A stretch of 64,000 bases of DNA. Source: DASPSM01 sp963800135 (GTDB taxonomy: Bacteria > Planctomycetota > Planctomycetia > Planctomycetales > Planctomycetaceae). The stretch lies in the NCBI GenBank assembly GCA_963800135.1, contig CAWCZR010000004.1, positions 992,001 through 1,056,000 of the forward strand, read 5' to 3'. This document shows, in pieces, positions 39,464 to 49,786 of the stretch (positions are counted from its first letter, which is position 1; each line of letters opens with the position of its first letter). A program made the translations under genes and the position numbers. Under the pieces are notes generated by a model. That model had not been told where the DNA came from, made no database searches, and saw only the letters and a program-made list of their open reading frames with translations.

Positions 39464-42400
39464 ATGGGGACTCCTTCGTCCGCCGGCTGCCCGCGCGCCG
39501 ACTGGCGGCTTCCCAATATTCGATCGCATCGCTGCCGCAGCCTGGCCGGGCGGGCCGCCTGTCTCGCGCTCGCCACCCTCTTTTTGTCCGCGGCCCATCC
39601 GGACGAAGATCACCGTCTGGTCCGCGTGCAAATCGAATGGCGGTCATCCAAATTCGAATGTTGGGCCGGTGTGCTGGAGACATCACAGGGCACCATTGAG
39701 CATCCCGCATCGTTGGGTGTGGCCGGCGACGAAGCCGGTACGCTCTGGGCTGACGGCAAGTGCCTGTGGCTCGGCCGGCACAAGTCCAGCGACCGCGACG
39801 GCTTCGAAGTCTCCGTCATCGCGCCGCCGTCGGCACACTTGTCTTTCACGCTGCAAGCGCCTGGCAGCAGCGGGCCGCGGCAACGGTTTGAATGCCTGCT
39901 TTCCGACCTCGAAGGGGGCAAAAGCCTCTCGGCAAAGGGAGCCGCGTTGCAGCTGTCGGTCCGCCGCGCTCCGGGGGACGCCTTGCGGATCGTCGTCGAT
40001 CGTCCGCATCTGATCTATCGTCCGAGCGAAACGTTCAAAGCCACGCTGGTCCCCGATGTGCTGATCGACGGGCGGCCCAGCAAACGGGCAAAGATCAAAT
40101 GGACGCTCTCGGCCGCGCGAACGGGCGTTACGCTCAAAAGCGGCACGCTTCCTTTCCCGAGGAAACTGCCGGCCGGCCGTGGTGCGCTCGGCGGCGGTCT
40201 CGTCGAAATTCCGCTCCCCCGCGAAGAAGGTCCGGTCTCGCTCGGATTTCGGCTCGTCGGCAATGGCCCGAGTGAGCCGCGATCGTCTGTGCAATTGCTG
40301 GTGCTAGGCGAAACGGCGCCGCGCGATTCACGCGTCGCGCTGTCAGCCGAGACCTTGATCGATCGCCTCACGGCTGACGAATTTGAATCGCGGCGACTTG
40401 CGCCCACACCGTTGGCTTCCGGCAGCTCGACGCCTACACTCCGCGCGGCCTTCGACTCGTCGGGACCGGAACCGGCCAAGTTGATCGCCGTCGGCGAAGC
40501 ACACGTCGACTGGATGGCCGTCCGCTTGCAACTCAAGCATCCGCAGCGGCCGCACCGAATGGTGCTGCACGTTGCCCCCGAGAGCGGGCCGTTGCTCGGC
40601 GCAAGCCTGCTCGAACCCGATGCGCGGGGAGCATTCACGGCGTCCGCGCTCAACACAGGCCTGGCGTTCGCCGACACGAGCGTCGAGGCACCCGCCACAG
40701 AGGCCGCCAGTTGCCAGCACGAAATTCTCTTCTGGCCGCAAGTTTGCGACCCGGTATTGCTCGTGCACGATCTGGCCAGCGGTCATCGCCCGCATGTCAC
40801 GAACGTCGAAATCTATGAATTGGCTCCGCCTCCTCTGCAGCCTTTGACACCAACGTCGCCGATCGCAAGTCCCGTGAATGCGGCCCACGCAGTCGACTCG
40901 TGTTCGGACGAGCGTCTGATCGGCCCGTACCTCGCCCGCCCGCTCTTGCCCGAAACATTCGGCGGCTCGAAGGTCTTCGACGCGCGGACTGGACAGAGCA
41001 TTGAGGATTGGGAGACGTTCCACGCGGCTGCCCGGCATGTCGCGGATTATCTCGTCTACCACGGCTACAACAGCCTGTTGATCGCCGCCCTGTCCGAGGG
41101 CACAACAATCTACCCGAGCACCTCGATCGAGCCGACCCGGCGGTACGACTCCGGCGCGGTCTCGGCCGCGAGCCAGATTCCACTCCGCAAGGATTTCTTG
41201 GAACTCCTCTATCGGGTCTTCGATCGAGAACAGCTGACGTTGATCCCCGAGCTGCAGTTCACTTGCCCGCTCCCCTCACTCGAGCGGCAGTTAGTCGACG
41301 GGGCGGCGGCAGAGGGGATCGAGCTGATCGGAGCCGACGGCCAGAGCGCCCGCGAGCGCGGGGGCGCGGGCAGGATCTCTGGCCAATCTACAACCCGCTC
41401 GACCCACGCGTCCAAGATGCCGTGATGGCGGCCGTTCGCGAAGTCGTCGAGCGGTATCGGCAGCATCCGTCGTTTCGCGGCGTGGCCCTCGAGATTAGCC
41501 GCACCGGTTACCTGCAATTGCCCGGAATCGATTGGGGCTACGATTCGACGACGGTCGCCCGCTTCGAGCACGAAACGGGCGTGACCGTCGACGGACCGCT
41601 CGGTGGCGACGTTTATCCGCATCGACACGCCGTCCTCACAGGCGAGGCCCGCGCCGCGTGGGTTCGCTGGCGGTGTCAGCAAATGGCGAAGTTCTATCAG
41701 CGGCTGGCCGACACACTGCAATCGTCCGGGCCGCAGGCGCGCCTCGTGCTAGCGTGCAAGCAGGTGCTGCCCGATCCGGGCGCTGACGAGGAAGTGCGAC
41801 ACGAGATTCGCATACGGGGTCGGCTGGCAGAGTTGCTGGCCGACCGGGGCCTCGACTTTTCGCTTTTGGGCGACGCCCCGCGCGTCGTCGTGCTCAAGTC
41901 GTCCGTGTGGCACGCCTCGGCCAACGCCGAGGAAGGTTTGCTCGACGAGGCACTCAGCCCGACGGGCTCGTTCGGCAACGCCTTTCACTTTCCCCGGATC
42001 GGAGTGCTCAACTATCGCCCGCCGCGACAGGTGAACATTGCCAATTTCGAGTGCGCTGCGGCCGGCCAGACCGCGGTGACGCGACTCTCCGTCGAAGCGT
42101 CGCCGAACGCGCGTGCGAGCCGTCGACGCTTCGTCCGCGCTCTGGCCGAGACTAACGCGCCGATGATCTTCGAGGGTGGGTGGACGGTTCCGCTGGGACA
42201 AGAACGGGCGACCGCACGCCTGCGGCAAATCGCGCGGGCCATTCCGCCCATCCCCTTCTTTAAAGTGGCGGCGGACGAACAGTCGGCCATCGTTGAGATC
42301 GCCCGGCACAATAAAAAGACGTATATCTACGCGGTCAATGCGTTCGCCCAACCGTTCGAGCTATCGCTCGTGCTCTCCTGTCCGCCGGGAACGGCCTGTC

Positions 42401-43041
42401 ATCCGCTAGGCCCGTCGCCCCCGGCATTGATTGGACCGGGATCCTCCGGAGCGACCAGCGGCGACTCGGCTGGCAGCGATTCGAGCCGGCTGCGCATGTC
42501 GCTCGACGGTTACGGGCTGGCGGCCTGGGAAATCGATCACGACGATGCGCGAGTGATCGCCGTCGAAACGCAGCTGCCGCCGGCCGCCCTCGCGCATTTG
42601 CTGGCGCGCGTGGCCCGCTTTCAGCAGCAACTGGCCCTCGCCCGGAGGAGCGCTCAGGCGGAGACAAGTGTCGCGGCGACTGCCGGAGGCAATGCCCCAG
42701 GGGATACCGCCGCGCCGCGCGGAGAAAAGGGGGAAGCAATTTCCTCGCTGCACGAAACTTCCGCGGAGGTTGGCTCGCTCGAACTGACCTCCGGCCGCAG
42801 CCCGGTTCGCGGCGTGGTCGCCGACGGGCCGCCCGAGACCGACTCGCTCTCGCCCGACGATCTGCGCCAGCTCGCGAAGATCTCGATGCAGCTCGCGCTC
42901 GCCGCGGATGAAAAGCGAGTCGCGCAGTGCCAGCAATTGTTGGACAGCTATTGGTGCCGCCACCTGTCGCTCCGCGCCGACTCGTCGCAGCCTGCCCTCC
43001 TCCGGGAGGCGGCCCGACCGACCGAATCGGCTACCCACTGA
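39464..43041 (+). CDS. Large secreted GHL10-type (family 10) glycosyl-hydrolase-like protein, frameshift near 41365
   Basis: About 1190 aa after repair. An N-terminal region rich in Arg precedes a hydrophobic helix (AACLALATLFLSAAHP), a likely signal. The first 450 residues are beta-rich (Ig-like or carbohydrate-binding). The section around HVADYLVYHGYNSLLIAAL and TLIPELQFTCPLPSLERQLV begins a TIM-barrel, continued in the next frame as IYNPLDPRVQDAVMAAVREV, AALEISRTGYL-like and FSLLGDAPRVVVLKSSV. That resembles the GHL10/YngK-like glycoside hydrolase family. The Gly-rich RERGGAGR stretch near 41365 is where the frame slips. The last 200 residues are Ala/Ser-rich linker and helix. Substrate unknown. 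Confidence 0.7.
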
Positions 43042-43071
43042 ACGCACCGCGACGGGCTGTGCGAGCTCGCT

Positions 43072-43911
43072 CTACGGCTCGCTATCCCCGGCAAAGCTCG
43101 CGATCAACTCGCGTTTGAGCGCACGGACAGCCCCCGCAGAAATCGGGTTTGTGCGGCGGCCGCCTGCGCACGCCGCGCTCCGCACGCCGACAAGATCGGG
43201 GCCGACTGTGGCCAACTCGGCCAATTGGGGGCGTCTCAGCCCGCCGGCCAACGCGACCTTTAAGCCCGTCTCGCGCGCCTCGTTGACCAGCCGCCGCAGC
43301 GTACGGCAGTCGGTCACTTCCAGCAGATTTCCGGCCCCCTTGTCGAACGTGTCGAGGAGCAGGACCGAACACCGCACCGTTCGGGCCGACGCGAGTACTC
43401 GCGAGGGTTCAAGGCTCTTGGCCTTCTGCCAATCGGCATAGGCCACCGCCACCCATTGCACGCCAGCGCCTGCAGGAATTTCGACCCGGCTTTGCACTTG
43501 TCGCCAGGCCGCGACCCAACGCTCGGCCGAAGCGATCCCGGCGGCGCCCAACTTGAGATAGCCGATTCCGGGGGGCACCGCGAACGCCGGCTCGTCCGGC
43601 CGCGCTTCCCAGTCGACCAGCTCACCCAGGGCCGCGCTGCAGGGAAGGGGAGTCGCCGGGCCGCGGCAACCGGCAGCAAACTCGGCGATGGCCACCATCC
43701 GCGGGCGATCGGCCATGCCAAGCGGGCCGCGAGACGGTTCCTTAATGTCGAGCAGATCGCAACTGCCAACGACGGCCGCCCGCGCCTCGACTGCGTTGCG
43801 AACGCTCACCAGCAACGCGGGAACGCGCGCGTCCACCCGAGGGGCGCGTTCGTCCACAGCCGATCGAGACCCGGATTTCGGACGAAAGAAACGGGGCGAG
43901 AGGAGGGACAC
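43072..43911 (-). CDS. mfnB: (5-formylfuran-3-yl)methyl phosphate synthase-like protein (MfnB)
   Basis: A 279-aa TIM-barrel protein of the MfnB (formerly DUF556) family. In methanogens MfnB joins two glyceraldehyde-3-phosphate into 4-(hydroxymethyl)-2-furancarboxaldehyde phosphate, the furan of methanofuran. LLVSVRNAVEARAAVVGSCD, LLDIKEPSRGPLGM, GYLKLGAAG and LLLDTFDKGAG are the family blocks; Lys57, Lys120 and the Asp187/Lys191 pair sit where the Schiff-base and catalytic residues lie. Planctomycetes use tetrahydromethanopterin-linked C1 chemistry, which fits. GTG 43911 is the longest start; a start near 43857 or 43836 is also possible because conservation begins near residue 31. It follows ispD by 12 bp. 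Confidence 0.8.
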   Translation of the reverse strand: MSLLSPRFFRPKSGSRSAVDERAPRVDARVPALLVSVRNAVEARAAVVGSCDLLDIKEPSRGPLGMADRPRMVAIAEFAAGCRGPATPLPCSAALGELVDWEARPDEPAFAVPPGIGYLKLGAAGIASAERWVAAWRQVQSRVEIPAGAGVQWVAVAYADWQKAKSLEPSRVLASARTVRCSVLLLDTFDKGAGNLLEVTDCRTLRRLVNEARETGLKVALAGGLRRPQLAELATVGPDLVGVRSAACAGGRRTNPISAGAVRALKRELIASFAGDSEP

Positions 43912-43923
43912 AGGATTGATCCG

Positions 43924-44667
43924 CTAAAGCAAGCGGGGCGACTCGTCCGCGAACGGATGCAGGCCGCCAAACGTCTTCGGTCGGGGCAAGGCGTCGACCA
44001 GTGCCTCGGCCATCTTGAAGTCGGCAAACGTGGTGAGCTTGATGTTCATCGGCCAGCCTTCAACGATCGACACTGGGTGCCCCAGGTTCTCTACCAGCTG
44101 GGCCTCGTCGGTGGCCTGCAGCGATCCGCGGCGGGCAAACGCGTCCATGAGTAGCTGCCGCCGAAAAACCTGCGGCGTTTGGGCCCGCCACAGTCCGTCG
44201 CGCGGTACCGTCTCGACGATTGTGCGATCTGGGCCAACCCGCTTGAGCGTGTCGCTGGCGGCCAGGGCCGGGATGACGGCCCCCGACTTCTCCGCCTGCA
44301 CGAAGAGCGTATCGACCCATTCCTTCACGAGCAGCGGACGGGCCGCGTCGTGAACGGCAACGAAATCGACGTCGCTTTTGACGCGGGCCAGCGCGTTCTG
44401 CACCGACTCAAACCGCTCGGCCCCACCCTCGACGATCTCGACATTCATAAAGGCCAGGTTCGGTCGGAACTTTTCCTTGACCCACACGATGTCTTCGCGG
44501 GAAACGACCAGCAGGACCTGACTGACGTCGTCGCGATTGAGGAAGACTTCGGCCGCCCGCACCCAGACGGGCCGCCCCTTCAGCTCAATGAAGGGCTTCT
44601 TCCGCTTCTGCACCGAGAAGCGGCTGCTCTTCCCCGCGGCCGGCAGGATCACGGCGAAGTTGGCCAT
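43924..44667 (-). CDS. ispD: 2-C-methyl-D-erythritol 4-phosphate cytidylyltransferase
   Basis: A 247-aa nucleotidyltransferase of the MEP isoprenoid pathway, making CDP-methylerythritol from CTP and MEP. The CTP-binding N-terminus is ILPAAGKSSRFSVQKRKKPF; VLLVVSREDI, EGGAERFESVQNAL, VHDAARPLL and RAQTPQVFRRQLL are conserved IspD motifs (Thr of TPQ contacts substrate). TDEAQLVENLGHPVSIVEG and NIKLTT complete the family pattern. Start ATG 44667 (MANFAVILPAAG). Isoprenoid supply links loosely to the quinone side-chain genes elsewhere in the window. Probably co-transcribed with mfnB. Confidence 0.93.
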   Translation of the reverse strand: MANFAVILPAAGKSSRFSVQKRKKPFIELKGRPVWVRAAEVFLNRDDVSQVLLVVSREDIVWVKEKFRPNLAFMNVEIVEGGAERFESVQNALARVKSDVDFVAVHDAARPLLVKEWVDTLFVQAEKSGAVIPALAASDTLKRVGPDRTIVETVPRDGLWRAQTPQVFRRQLLMDAFARRGSLQATDEAQLVENLGHPVSIVEGWPMNIKLTTFADFKMAEALVDALPRPKTFGGLHPFADESPRLL

Positions 44668-44797
44668 CGACAGACTCCGCGACACGAACGGAACGACGCG
44701 CACGGTCCCCAAGATCTGCCGTGCGGCCGACGGCTCGATCATAGACCGCGCCCGCACGCGCCACAATTCACGCAGTCAGCGGTCGACGTGCCGGCCG

Positions 44798-45295
44798 TTA
44801 GATCCGCACCGGGGCCAGTCCCAGGCTCTTGCGGATCACGGTTAGCTGGCCGTAATGCACCCCCTCATGCCACAACAGCCGCATCAGCACGTTGCCCAAC
44901 GTCGGGGCGAACTTGGAAAAATTTTCGGGGGGCGGGCCGGCCAGCTGCTCGTCGGTCAGCGACTGGACCCAGGCGCGAAAGGCGGCCCTCGAAGTTTTGA
45001 AATAGTCGCGGACGACGGCCAGAGGCGGATAACTGCTCGCGTCAGGGCTGGGCTGCGACTTGGCAAAGAACGTCGCTCGATACTTCTCGGCGAGCGCATC
45101 ATCGTGGCCGGCCAGGTTCACTAAGAAGTACTGATTGACCGTCGCCAGATGGCCAAGCGTCCAGAGGGCATGATTGCCCCCCGCACAGGGCTGGTGCAGG
45201 TATTTGTCGTCGGGGATGGCGGCAAAGAGGTCTTCGACAGCTTTGTCCGTGTAATCAAAGGCCGTCAGTAGTTGGGTGCGGAGCGCGTCGGGCAT
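44798..45295 (-). CDS. DinB-family four-helix protein
   Basis: A 165-aa DinB/YfiT-like protein, a four-helix bundle with a triad of metal-binding histidines. Candidate ligands are His in HALWTLGHL and the HEGVHYGQL box near the C-terminus, the diagnostic pair for the family. Members are often thiol-dependent (mycothiol/bacillithiol) transferases or uncharacterised stress proteins. Start ATG 45295 (MPDALRTQLLTAF) with AAGGA 8 nt upstream. There is no clear partner gene. Confidence 0.85.
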   Translation of the reverse strand: MPDALRTQLLTAFDYTDKAVEDLFAAIPDDKYLHQPCAGGNHALWTLGHLATVNQYFLVNLAGHDDALAEKYRATFFAKSQPSPDASSYPPLAVVRDYFKTSRAAFRAWVQSLTDEQLAGPPPENFSKFAPTLGNVLMRLLWHEGVHYGQLTVIRKSLGLAPVRI

Positions 45296-45509
45296 CGTCA
45301 GTTCCTTATCGTGAGTTCCGGTCGGGCCACCCGGGCGGACCCAAGGTCTCTCGAGCGAAGGACATCCGTAGAATCCTCTCAAAATCGGCCGCCCCTGACA
45401 AATTGCTGCACGGATTGTAATAGCCGGCTCCACTAATAATAGGTGATGGGTTGGCGAAGGATCGCCACCCGAAACTGTCCCTCCGACCGATTCGAGCGAG
45501 TCACGAACT

Positions 45510-48100
45510 ATGCGACTAACCCTCCGCACGCTGTTGGCCTACCTGGACGACATTCTGGAACCGGCTCAAACCAAGGAGATCGGCTCCAAGCTGACGGAGA
45601 GCAAGTTCGCGTCCGACCTGGTCGAGCGGATTCGCGACGTGATGCGTCGCCGCCGGCTGTCGGCCCCCGAGGTCGAAGAAGCCGAGGGGAGCCTCGACGC
45701 CAATTTGATGGCCGCTTACCTGGACAACACGCTCGCGCCGGACAAAGTCACCGACGTCGAAAAAATCTGCCTCGAATCAGACGTGCACCTGGCCGAGGCG
45801 GCCGCCTGCCATCAAATCCTCACGATGGTGCTAGGCGAGCCGGTCGAGATCGCCCCCGACAGCCGGCGCCGCATGTACGGACTGGTCTCGCAGGGCAGCG
45901 GAGACAATCACGCGGCCATCGCGGCGGGCCAGTCCGCGGCAGCCGGGGCTGCGCACGACGACCTCGACGACTTGGCGACGCCGACTCAGCCCGAGGAGCG
46001 GACCGAAAAGATCGACAGCCTGCTCCCCGAATATCTGCGGCCGCGCCCCTTCTGGCAGCGGGCGGCGTACGTCGTCGTGCCTGTGGTGCTGTTGGTCCTG
46101 CTCGGCTCTCTGATCCTCTACGATCCCACCTTCCACTTCCTTCCCTTGAGCAAATGGTTTGGCGGTGCAGACAACACGGCGGGCCAGGTGGCGGTGGGCG
46201 AGCCGAAGGCGCCCGGCCACGAACCGGCCAAGCCGAACGACGCAGCCCACGCCACTCACGATGGGTTGCCCAATGCGGCCGAAGCTGCCGCGGCCGGCGG
46301 CGCGGCGAAAATGCCCGTCTCGTCGACGTCCTCCGCGGCAACTCCGCCCGCGCAGTCGGAACCGAAATCCCCCTCGACCGAACTGGCTTCCGGTTCGACG
46401 CCCACGGCCGTCACTTCCACGAATCCCACGTCCACCGCGCCGTCGCTGCCGGACACGGCGACGATAATGACCCCGACAAATGGGACAGCGACAAACGGGA
46501 CAGCGACGAACGGCTCACCGACCGCGGCGACAACAACCCCGGCGCAGCCCACATCGCCCGGCGCTCCGCCCGTGAATGTCGCAGCGTCGCCGACGAATCC
46601 GGCCACGGCTACGGGCGCTGCTCCGGCGGCCCCCGCTCCCGGCAATACAACCGATATGACGTCAAAGCCGGCACCGGCCACTCCGGTCGCGTCGATCGGC
46701 TCGGCGAAATCCGGCGGCCCGGTGCCCGCTCCGCCCGTGCCCGGTATCACCGGACATGAATCCAAATCGGCAACTACCGCCGGCGTGACGGCCAAGCCGG
46801 ACAAGCCGCAGCCCGAAGCGCCGCTCGACGTGAGGTTGGTTTCCAAAACGGGCGTGTTGCTGGGCTACGATCCGACCCGTGAAGATTGGTTCGTGCTCGA
46901 ACGGCCGAGTCTCAAACTGCCGGCTCCCGTCGACGAAACACCCAAAGTTGAGAAGGGCGATGCGGCCAACCAGCTTGTCTCGCCGGCGCCCCCTGTACCG
47001 ATGCCCGGTGATCGTCGGGCCGACTTGCTCGCGGCACCCGAGCCGTTCGACAGCCAGCTCGATTTGGGCGACGGCTTGTGCAGGCTGTGGGTGATCGGTG
47101 GTAGCTCCGCGCGCTCTTCAGCGCCGGCCGGAGCCTCGCGCTTCGGCATCGAACTGCGCGAAGGGCGCATCGTGCTGCGAAGCGGCCTCGGGTCCAATCC
47201 CGCGTCTGCCTACACGCCGCTAGTCGTGACGTTGGTCGTCCGAGGCCAACAATGGCAGCTCGAGTACCTGCGACCCGATACTCAGTGCGGCATCGAAATC
47301 ACGCCGTTGTTTCCCAACAAGCCGGGACAAGACGCCAAGGAAGTTTCCTACAACGGCGGACTGTACGTCGTTTCAGGAGACGTGCGATTCACCGAGGCCA
47401 TCGGCCGGCAGCGGACGCTGGCCGCCGGTCGCTGGATTTCGCTCGCGCCCAACGACCTGGCCGTGGCGACCGATCTGTCCGGCTCGTCGTTCCGCGCGAA
47501 GGGAGCCGCACCGCCCTGGCTGACTCCGGAGACGCACAAAATTCCGCCGTCGCTCACGCGGATCGCGAAAGATTTCGGCGAGGCGTTCCTGTCGGATCAG
47601 CCGGTTTCGCTGTCGATCGGCACGCTCGCCAAGAGCGAGAAGAATCCGAAGATCGCCGAACTGGCCGCCAAGAACGCTCGCGCTGACGGGGCAATACGCA
47701 AGCCTGGTCGAAGTGCTGGCCCAGGTGCCGCACGACGAGGCGGTCGAAGCCGCGGCGCGGGGCCTGCGCGTGGCTGCCGATTGCGCCCAACAACGTTACG
47801 CTGCTGCAAAAAGAGCTGAGCACGGCCTTCGTGCCCGCCGTCGAAGACATTGTGTTGCGGTTGTTGTGGGGTTACAACATCAACGACGACGCCCGCAATC
47901 TCGACACGTCGAAGCAGCTCGTCGAATGGCTCGATAACGACAAGCTGGCCGTCCGCGTGCTGGCGATCGACCAGATCAGCGCGCTCACCGGCGGCCAAAC
48001 CATGCGATATCGCGCCGGTATGAAGACCGCCGATCGGAAGGTCACCAAGCGGCAATGGGAACACTACGTCGAGCAGAACAAGGGCCTGGTTCACAAGTGA
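45510..48100 (+). CDS. Planctomycete single-span membrane protein, anti-sigma-like N-terminus, frameshifts near 47685 and 47772
   Basis: About 863 aa after repair. The N-terminus (MRLTLRTLLAYLDDILEPAQ) and a second copy (LDANLMAAYLDNTLAPDKV) look like two tandem anti-sigma/zf-HC2-type helical modules lacking the zinc cysteines. One membrane helix (YVVVPVVLLVLLGSLILY) lies near residue 190-210. A Thr/Pro/Ala-rich linker (about 230-420) includes a 15-bp tandem repeat. A beta-rich FecR-like domain follows (GIELREGRIVLRSGL; LYVVSGDVRFTEAI). The end is helical (VPAVEDIVLRLLWGYNIND onward). The layout suggests a transmembrane regulator or stress sensor, inferred only from architecture. The stop overlaps the start of the prenyltransferase (GTGA). 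Confidence 0.7.
46476..46520 (+). repeat. Three-copy 15-bp in-frame tandem repeat
   Basis: Units ACAAATGGGACAGCG, ACAAACGGGACAGCG and ACGAACGGCTCACCG encode TNGTA-like repeats inside the flexible linker of the membrane protein. Length variation here would change linker length without breaking the frame. Confidence 0.75.
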
Positions 48101-49006
48101 TCCCACCGAGCGCGCAGGGCACGGTCGGCGGTGCCTCCGTGCGGCGATTCCTCGAGCTGATTCGCTTCAGTCACACGGTCTTCGCGCTACCATTCGCCTT
48201 GTTCTCGGCCGTGCTGGCCTGGCAACAGCCGGACGTCGCTTTTCGTCTGCGCGACGTGGCGGGCTTGCTGTTGTGCATGGTCTTTGCCCGCTCGGCCTCG
48301 ATGGCATTTAATCGCCTGGCCGACCGTCGCTTGGACGCGCAGAACCCGCGGACGGACGGACGGCATCTTCCCGCGGGCCTGTTGAGCGTGACGGCGGTGA
48401 GCCTGTTCACGGTCGGTTGTGCAGCCGCGTTCGTCGTGTCGACGCTGCTCTTTTTGCCGAACCGGCTGCCGCTGGAACTGTCGCTGCCCGTCCTGGCCTT
48501 CTTGCTGGGCTACTCGTTCGCCAAGCGGTTTACGTCTTTCGTGCATTTCTGGCTGGGGGCCGCGCTCATGCTCTCACCGATTGCCGCCTGGATCGCGATT
48601 ACCGGCGGACTGGCCTGGCCGCCCGTGCTGTTGGGGCTGGCCATCTTCTTCTGGGTCGGCGGCTTCGACGTGATCTACGCCTGCCAGGATGTCGAGTTCG
48701 ATCGCTCCGCGCGACTCCGCAGCATCCCCGCGCGATTCGGCGTTGGCCGAGGCGCTCAAGCTGGCGGCGCTCAGCCACCTGCTGACGGTCGTTTGCCTCG
48801 CCGCGCTGTGGTGGACGGCCGGGCTCGGTCCGCTGTTCGCCATCGGCGTGGCGGCTGTCGCGATTCTGTTGGCCTACGAACACTGGCTCGTCCGCCCCGA
48901 CGATCTGACCCGCGTGAACATGGCGTTTTTCAACGTCAACGCGGTGATCAGCATCGGCCTGTTCGTGGTCGGTAGCCTGGACGTGTGGACGCACACGCTG
49001 CGCTAA
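48097..49006 (+). CDS. mqnP: UbiA-family prenyltransferase, probable MqnP (frameshift near 48742)
   Basis: About 303 aa, eight to nine predicted membrane helices. The first prenyl-diphosphate/Mg motif is NRLADRRLDAQNPRT (Asn72, Asp76, Asp80); the second is YACQDVEFDR. The frame breaks after IPARFGV and resumes as LAEALKLAALSHLLTVVC, ending WTHTLR. This is the 4-hydroxybenzoate-octaprenyltransferase-like group that in futalosine organisms is MqnP, adding the isoprenoid tail to 1,4-dihydroxy-6-naphthoate. The nearby mqnE supports that reading. Start GTG 48097 overlaps the upstream stop (GTGA). UbiA itself is the alternative, but the other quinone genes here point to menaquinone. Confidence 0.82.
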
Positions 49007-49014
49007 GGCAGCGA

Positions 49015-49608
49015 CTAGCGGTCAAGCGACATCGACGTGAAAGTGGCTGTCGACTCTCCGTCGGCCCATCCGAGTTTGTCGCCAATCGGGCGAATCTCGA
49101 CCTTCTTACGACCACTGACAAACGTGAGATAGGGCGTGACTGCAACCGCGCCGTTCAACTTGATTTCAACCATTCCCACGTTCGTCGTTTTCGCACAGCA
49201 GATCGTGATTGCATCACCGGTCTTTGCGGAGGCGCCTCGGAAACCAATCAGACCCGGGATGTCTGAATTTGCATCGCCAGCTTCAAAGAGCGTGTGCTTC
49301 CGAAGATTAAATGCAATTAGCCCCGCTGCTGTTTGGAAGCCTTTCACGTTACTCCACCTCACGCGTTCACCCTCCGGATGGATCTCGCCCTCGCCAAACC
49401 AACGGTCGTTTGGCGGAATCTTCAATTTCAAATAGGGTGCCAGAAACACGACTTTGCCGGTTCTCACTTCAACCAAGGGCTCGGCGGTCGTTTTGACGAC
49501 CCGGAATGAGATCATTTCCGGACTTAACTCGCCCTCTGCGTCAGCTCCTGAAAGCCGGAAAACGGCGACAAGTCCGATTGCCACTATGGGTGTAAGCAAG
49601 TGTCGCAT
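49015..49608 (-). CDS. Small exported hypothetical protein, A+T-richer, on opposite strand between mqnP and mqnE
   Basis: A 197-aa protein starting at ATG 49608 (MRHLLTPIVAIGLVAVF) with GGAG ahead. A signal peptide ends near SGA-DA. The rest is beta-rich, with no family I can recognise (e.g. VVFLAPYLKLKIPPNDRWFG; KVEIRPIGDKLGWADGES). A pair of Cys (ICCAK) lies near residue 147. Base composition is visibly lower in G+C than both neighbours, codon use differs, and the gene splits two menaquinone genes on the other strand. All suggest later insertion. Confidence 0.65.
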   Translation of the reverse strand: MRHLLTPIVAIGLVAVFRLSGADAEGELSPEMISFRVVKTTAEPLVEVRTGKVVFLAPYLKLKIPPNDRWFGEGEIHPEGERVRWSNVKGFQTAAGLIAFNLRKHTLFEAGDANSDIPGLIGFRGASAKTGDAITICCAKTTNVGMVEIKLNGAVAVTPYLTFVSGRKKVEIRPIGDKLGWADGESTATFTSMSLDR

Positions 49609-49786
49609 GGGGTCTCGCTCCAAGTACTTGGAGAATTCCATAAACGCGGGCGAATGGTACCTGCGAAGCGTTTTTGGCGTAATGGCGAATCATCGACTCG
49701 ACGATGGTCGGCCTGACGCCGTGCGACTAAAATACAGCGGCACCGAAATACATTCGATTTTCCGAAGAATACTCGCGGAGCCACGT

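Noticed and set aside
46476..46520. CRISPR-like array
   Set aside because: Only three 15-bp in-frame units without spacers; it is coding tandem repeat.
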